A DNA stretch of 64,000 nt. It comes from Streptomyces marianii (GTDB lineage: Bacteria > Actinomycetota > Actinomycetes > Streptomycetales > Streptomycetaceae). The DNA lies in the NCBI RefSeq assembly GCF_005795905.1, contig NZ_VAWE01000001.1:4324001-4388000 (forward strand), read 5' to 3'. Position numbers and translations under genes: made by a program. This document shows, one piece after another, positions 60,693 to 64,000 of this stretch; position 1 is the stretch's first letter, and the number at the start of each line of letters is the position of its first letter. Below the pieces are notes generated by a model. That model had not been told where the DNA came from and ran no database searches. It saw nothing but the letters and a program-made list of their open reading frames with translations.

Positions 60693-61421
60693 GTGACGGT
60701 GACAACGCGCGACGAGGAACTACTGGCCCGGGTCCGGGAGATGAGAGAGCGCGGCAGCGCGCCGAAGCAGATCGCGAAGGCGCTGGGGCTGCGCCCGGCC
60801 CAGGCCACCGCGCTGATCAGACGGGCCGCCGAGGCGGCACAGGCGAATATCGCGCCGGATCAGCGACCGGTGGTGGGCTGCTGGGTCAACGCCGGCTGGA
60901 GCGCGGGGCTGGACATGGCCAAAGCCCCCGGCTGGGCGGCGACCGACCCCCTCGGCCAGGAGCCGGACCCGGGCACGGGCGGCTTCGCCCAGATTCTCCT
61001 GGCCCGCCAGGAACGTGCCAGCAGGGTGACCGTCACCGGGTTCCTGGTGGACGTGTACTGCCTGGGAGTCAAGAACGTCACCGACCCCGAGGTGATGGGG
61101 TCCGGATCCCTGACCACTTACGTACCGATGTACTACTCGGCCTTCGATCATCGGCCGCTGCCGATCGGCGTGGAGCAGGCACAGACGATCGTGCACGATG
61201 CGGTCGCCTACGCCCGCCGCCTCGGCTTCGAACCCGCGGACGGCTTCGCCGACGGCGCAGTGCACCTGGGTGCCCCGCCCGGCGACCGGCCCGTCATCGG
61301 CTTCGGCCGGGACGGCAAGCCGTTCTACTTCTCCGGCCCCTACGACGACCCGCGCAAGGTGGTCGAGAATCTAGAGCGCACCTGCGGTCCGGGCAACTAC
61401 GACTACGTTGCCCAGCTGTAG
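60693..61421 (+). CDS. HTH protein of unknown function
   Basis: This 242-residue protein begins with an HTH: DEELLARVREMRERGSAPKQIAKALGLRPAQATALIRRAAE (about 5-45). A globular part follows, with VVGCWVNAGWSAGLDM, RVTVTGFLVDVYCLGVKNVTDP and MYYSAFDHRPLPIGVEQAQTIVHDAVAYARRLGFEPADGF, ending FSGPYDDPRKVVENLERTCG. The C-terminal part is conserved-looking, with Cys, His and acidic residues, but I recognise no catalytic motif. It starts at GTG 60693 or at 60699. Its stop is 39 nt before the next gene, so the two are probably an operon. Confidence 0.75.
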   Translation: MTVTTRDEELLARVREMRERGSAPKQIAKALGLRPAQATALIRRAAEAAQANIAPDQRPVVGCWVNAGWSAGLDMAKAPGWAATDPLGQEPDPGTGGFAQILLARQERASRVTVTGFLVDVYCLGVKNVTDPEVMGSGSLTTYVPMYYSAFDHRPLPIGVEQAQTIVHDAVAYARRLGFEPADGFADGAVHLGAPPGDRPVIGFGRDGKPFYFSGPYDDPRKVVENLERTCGPGNYDYVAQL

Positions 61422-61460
61422 GAACGGGACGCGAGCGGCACGAAGCGGGGAACACGAGCA

Positions 61461-62792
61461 GTGATACCGGTCGAACAGCAGCAGGAGCCCAATGGCGCCC
61501 CACGGGTCCGGTACACCGAGCACGAGGCGCAGGCCAACCTGCTGACGGTGCTGCGCCTGTGCATGACGGGGAAGCTGCGGTGCAGCGAGAAGACCCGCCG
61601 CCCCAGCACCGCCACCGTCGCGGCGATCGCCGAGGTCCTGGACGGCGGCGACTTCTATCCGCACGACGCCATCGCCGCCTTCGCCTGGCCGATGCTGCTC
61701 CAGGCAGGCGGCCTCGCCCAGCTCACCGGCGGTCGGCTGACGCTGACCACACGCGGACGGGCCGCGCTGACCCGGCCACCGCACCTGACCATTGCTCAGC
61801 TGTGGCAACGCTGGTTGAACAACGGCCTCCTGGACGAGTTCTCCCGCGTCGAGGAGATCAAGGGTCAGCGCTCGGCGAACGTCCTGACCGCGGCCAAACC
61901 GCGCCGCAAGCTTGTCGGCCAGGCGCTGGCGGGCCTCACCCCGAGTGAGTGGACGTCCATCGACGGCCTGTTCACCGACATGCGCGCGGCCCGTCTTGAT
62001 CCAGTCGTCCACCGCAGTGAACGCGCCCTGTGGAAGCTGTACCTGGAGGATCCGCAATACGGCAGCCTCGGCTACGACGGCCACCACGGCTGGTCCCTCC
62101 TCCAGGGTCGGTACACCCTGGCGGTGTTCTTCGAGTACGCGGCCACGCTCGGCCTCATCGACATCGCGTACGTCCCCCCGGTGGGCGCCCGCGACGACTA
62201 CCAGGCCAACTGGGGTGCCGACTACCTCGACCAGCTCAGCCGCTACGACGGCCTGTCCGCACTGCGGCTCAATCCCCTGGGCGCCCACGCTGTCGGCCTC
62301 ACGGACGACTACACGCCCGCCCAGGCCCCCGCATCGGCGGTCCCGACGGGCAGGGTCACCGTCCTGGCGAACTTCGACATCGTCGCCCTCGACGGGCTGC
62401 CCTCCGCCGACACACTCCTCCTGGACGCCTTCTGCGACCGGAAAACCGACCGGGTCTGGACCCTCACCACCGCTTCTCTTCTGCACGCCATCGACCGCGG
62501 GCACACCCCCGACGAGCTCCGCGGCTACCTGAACCAGGCCGCCTCGCACTCCGTGCCCCAGACCGTCACCACCCTGCTCGACGACACCGGCCGCCGCGTC
62601 GGCCGGCTCCGCGATACAGGGCAGACCCATCTCATCGAGTGCGCGGACGGGGCACTGGCGGCCCTCGTCATCAGCGACCGCCGCCTGCGCCTGCTGTGTA
62701 CCCGAATCGGCGAGCGCCACCTCGCGGTCTCCCCCGACCGTCTGCCGGCGTTCCGCAAGGCCGCCCTGGCCCTGGGCTACCCGCTGGCCTGA
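61461..62792 (+). CDS. Helicase-associated (XPB/Ssl2 N-terminal-like) protein without helicase motor
   Basis: This is a 443-residue protein. The N-terminal 120 residues are helical, winged-helix-like (EAQANLLTVLRLCMTGKLRCSEKTRRPS, AWPMLLQAGGLAQLTGGRLTLTTRGRAAL). The middle is a second helical region. The C-terminal 145 residues (GRVTVLANFDIVAL, LDAFCDRKTDRVWTLTTASLLHAIDRGHTPDELRGYL, HSVPQTVTTLLDDTGRRVGRL, LLCTRIGERHLAVSPDRLPAFRKAALALGYP) match the 'helicase conserved C-terminal/XPB-N' damage-recognition-like domain. No Walker or DEAD motifs exist, so it may recruit a helicase encoded elsewhere or recognise DNA itself. GTG 61461. Confidence 0.78.
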   Translation: MIPVEQQQEPNGAPRVRYTEHEAQANLLTVLRLCMTGKLRCSEKTRRPSTATVAAIAEVLDGGDFYPHDAIAAFAWPMLLQAGGLAQLTGGRLTLTTRGRAALTRPPHLTIAQLWQRWLNNGLLDEFSRVEEIKGQRSANVLTAAKPRRKLVGQALAGLTPSEWTSIDGLFTDMRAARLDPVVHRSERALWKLYLEDPQYGSLGYDGHHGWSLLQGRYTLAVFFEYAATLGLIDIAYVPPVGARDDYQANWGADYLDQLSRYDGLSALRLNPLGAHAVGLTDDYTPAQAPASAVPTGRVTVLANFDIVALDGLPSADTLLLDAFCDRKTDRVWTLTTASLLHAIDRGHTPDELRGYLNQAASHSVPQTVTTLLDDTGRRVGRLRDTGQTHLIECADGALAALVISDRRLRLLCTRIGERHLAVSPDRLPAFRKAALALGYPLA

Positions 62793-62947
62793 TGGCACGA
62801 GGGGAGCCGCCTCGGGGCATCTCGGGCCGGGGCCGGGGCGCACTCGATGCGTGACCTCTGAGGACCGGCAGAGGGCACGTTCGCCGTATGCCTGAAATGT
62901 ATTGAATGTCGGAAATGAATGAGACCAAAACCGAGACCAGAGCACGC

Positions 62948-62984
62948 CAGGGCGTCGGACCGCGATCAGCGGTCCGACGCCCTG
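62948..62984 (-). terminator. Hairpin beside att copy R3
   Basis: A perfect 16-bp stem CAGGGCGTCGGACCGC / GCGGTCCGACGCCCTG with a 5-nt loop, immediately beyond the tRNA-Ser fragment on the minus strand. Confidence 0.8.
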
Positions 62985-62989
62985 TTTCG

Positions 62990-63120
62990 CCTGTTCAGGC
63001 GGCTGCGGAGGATACGAGATTCGAACTCGTGAGGGGTTGCCCCCAACACGCTCTCCACATGTTCGTACGCCCGTCCGGCGGGGGTCGTACCCGTTCTGAC
63101 CTGTGGCGGAGTGGTCGGGC
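62990..63120 (-). repeat. tRNA-Ser(GGA) 3' half, att copy R3
   Basis: Nearly identical to R2 over the T-arm and acceptor (CGAGTTCGAATCTCGTATCC) with GGAGAGC instead of GGAAAGC near the anticodon. The flank matches R1 to about 63110. No 5' half follows, so it is not a working tRNA; the intact gene should lie to the right of the window. Confidence 0.85.
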
Positions 63121-63213
63121 TGGCCCCGTCCGAACGTCCTCGGACGGGGGTGAATGAGACCAGAACTGAGACCAGGCGGGGGCGCGAGCCGGGCGCCCAC
63201 GCGCTCCACGCCG

Positions 63214-63870
63214 TCAGTCGGCGCTCAGAACCGTCGCCACCGCCTGGAACCACGCTCCGTACGAGAACGGCTCGGGCGGGTTGACCTCCATGCCGAGTTC
63301 CGCGGCGGCCAGGGCGTAGTCGCCCTCGTCCAGCGGGAGGGCGATCAGTTCGTGGAGCTCACCGACGAGGCGGGCGACGAGCTGGGGGTCGGTGGTGGCG
63401 GCGTAGTCCGCGACCGCCGCCTCGTGATCGGGGAACTCGTCGACGATGTCCTGCGAGAACCAGCCGCCCAGCAGCTGCGCGGTCTCCGGGAACCGTGCGT
63501 GCCACTCCCAGTGCGTCTGCGGGTTCGCCGGCGGCGGCACCTCGCCGTCCTCGATGCTCTGCTTGAGGTGGTCGGCGAGCAGGAGCAGCCAGTCGCCGAT
63601 CGCGGACTGGGGGATCCCCACGTCGGGGACGGCGTAGAACTCGCCGAGGTCGATCCGCAGGCGCCCTGGGGGGTTGCGGCCGTACTCGCGCAGCTGGCGC
63701 TCCGCCTCCGCGATGGCCCAGGGGCGGGTGTGCCAGGTGTGGCGCAGATAGGCGTCCAGCGCGCGGCTGCGCTGCTCCGCTGTGTCGTCGGCGCTCTGGC
63801 CGAGGTAGGCGCGCAGCACCTGATCGAGCTCTCCGTAGCGCCGGTCGTGTTCGAGGGGCTTCATGGACAC
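63214..63870 (-). CDS. Two-domain CdiI-like immunity protein
   Basis: This 218-residue protein is built from two similar units of about 95 residues of the CDI immunity (CdiI_2) type. Unit 1: ELDQVLRAYLGQSADD, AIAEAERQLREYGRN, WLLLLADHL. Unit 2: PETAQLLGGWFSQDIVDEFPDHEAAVADYA, LVGELHELIALPLDEGDY, YGAWFQAVATVLS. Each has the early aromatic-Asp helix and a late Trp. It starts at GTG 63870, or at ATG 63864. Twelve bases upstream is the stop of a gene ending like a toxin domain, so the pair is probably toxin and immunity. Confidence 0.75.
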   Translation of the reverse strand: MSMKPLEHDRRYGELDQVLRAYLGQSADDTAEQRSRALDAYLRHTWHTRPWAIAEAERQLREYGRNPPGRLRIDLGEFYAVPDVGIPQSAIGDWLLLLADHLKQSIEDGEVPPPANPQTHWEWHARFPETAQLLGGWFSQDIVDEFPDHEAAVADYAATTDPQLVARLVGELHELIALPLDEGDYALAAAELGMEVNPPEPFSYGAWFQAVATVLSAD

Positions 63871-63882
63871 GGTCGGTTGCCT

Positions 63883-64000
63883 CTACGGGTAGAACGGGAC
63901 GGTGGTCAGGACGACGAATCCGTGCGGGCTGGCGGGCTCGCGGCGCAGGATGACCCGGGCGGCGCGGACGTCGACGGGTTCCTGTCCGGCGAGCAGCATC
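63883..64000 (-). CDS. C-terminal end of a probable polymorphic toxin (cut by window edge)
   Basis: The last 38 or so codons of a minus-strand gene that continues beyond 64000. The sequence LAGQEPVDVRAARVILRREP followed by ASPHGFVVLTTVPFYP-stop has the look of the final strands of RNase-like toxin domains, which often end in G-x-x-V-x-T-x-x-P. The immunity-like gene follows after 12 nt. Identification depends on context. Confidence 0.5.
   Translation of the reverse strand, partial: MLLAGQEPVDVRAARVILRREPASPHGFVVLTTVPFYP

Larger units (their letters stand above)
58339..63066 (+). mobile_element. Cargo island between tRNA-Ser att copies R2 and R3
   Basis: This 4.7-kb segment is flanked by direct repeats of the tRNA-Ser 3' half. 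It carries an intact VapBC-like pair, a PRiA4_ORF3 protein, an HTH protein and a helicase-associated protein, but no integrase or transfer gene. Its codon use is normal for the host, and its genes are intact, unlike those in the neighbouring remnant. Confidence 0.65.
62793..63213. other. Junction region around att copy R3
   Basis: About 420 nt without genes. It holds a perfect hairpin (62948-62984), att copy R3 and three copies of GAATGAGACCA-type sequence (62920, 63151 and the related copy at 58429 next to R2), which belong to the conserved border of this element family. Confidence 0.6.

Noticed and set aside
62990..63066. A functional tRNA-Ser gene
   Set aside because: The sequence departs from tRNA just beyond the anticodon loop, and no 5' half or acceptor partner exists.

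Overview
The DNA is about 70% G+C and actinobacterial, almost certainly Streptomyces chromosome. Signs of this are strong codon bias with many GTG starts, a 4-nt-overlap lipid operon, an LAxTG sortase substrate, a subtilisin-inhibitor (SSI) protein, two SigB-type sigma factors side by side (sigN/sigF-like), and the order sigma pair - tRNA-Ser - tadA - tadA-associated protein - upp. The conserved parts look like ordinary core chromosome. The interest lies in the decayed or mobile stretches between them.

Layout. 0-1.2 kb: a frameshifted immunity-like gene end, a cupin and a frameshifted unknown gene. 1.8-6 kb: a DUF427 protein, a surface protein with a coiled-coil stalk, a primase-polymerase with a near-consensus SOS box, and a small secreted protein. 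6.2-11 kb: a tightly coupled operon of two acyl-CoA dehydrogenases, two MaoC hydratases (one fused to DUF35) and a thiolase-like lipid-transfer protein. It resembles the mycobacterial igr steroid side-chain cassette and is followed by an ECF sigma gene and an acyl-CoA ligase. A palindromic operator precedes the operon and a different one precedes the ligase. 13.9-15.5 kb: an IS4-family element with 10-bp target duplication, inserted exactly at the stop codon of a 1399-residue PAS/kinase-like/receiver-like protein.

20.7-26 kb: tRNA-Ser(GCU) and tRNA-Arg(ACG). The tRNA-Arg 3' end is repeated twice downstream, each copy followed by its own hairpin. This is the scar of at least two stacked integrative elements, with integrase remnants, an IS481 fragment, a DUF5959 gene, an A+T-richer HTH protein, a small membrane protein and a lectin-like protein. 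26-45 kb is mostly core: DUF2797, amidohydrolase, a two-component system coupled to a GT2/GtrA and a PMT-type glycosyltransferase, MarR plus MFS exporter, two SigB-like sigma factors, tadA, upp and a LytR_C protein. 45-55 kb carries secreted proteins (M28 aminopeptidase, beta-propeller, CAP protein, DUF6777) plus decayed regulatory genes, including a YCII-ECF sigma remnant and an oxidoreductase with two pairs of mutually compensating indels.

56-64 kb is a second accretion zone. Three degenerate copies of the 3' half of a tRNA-Ser(GGA) bracket (i) an AICE scar where a RepSA-like initiator is fused to an integrase C-terminus and (ii) a cargo island with a VapBC pair, a PRiA4_ORF3 protein, an HTH protein and an XPB/Ssl2-N-like 'helicase-associated' protein without helicase motor motifs. 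Beyond the third copy is the end of a possible polymorphic toxin followed by a two-domain CdiI-like immunity protein. The three-gene island at 59.3-62.8 kb is the best candidate for an undescribed system. That idea rests on context and domain resemblance only.
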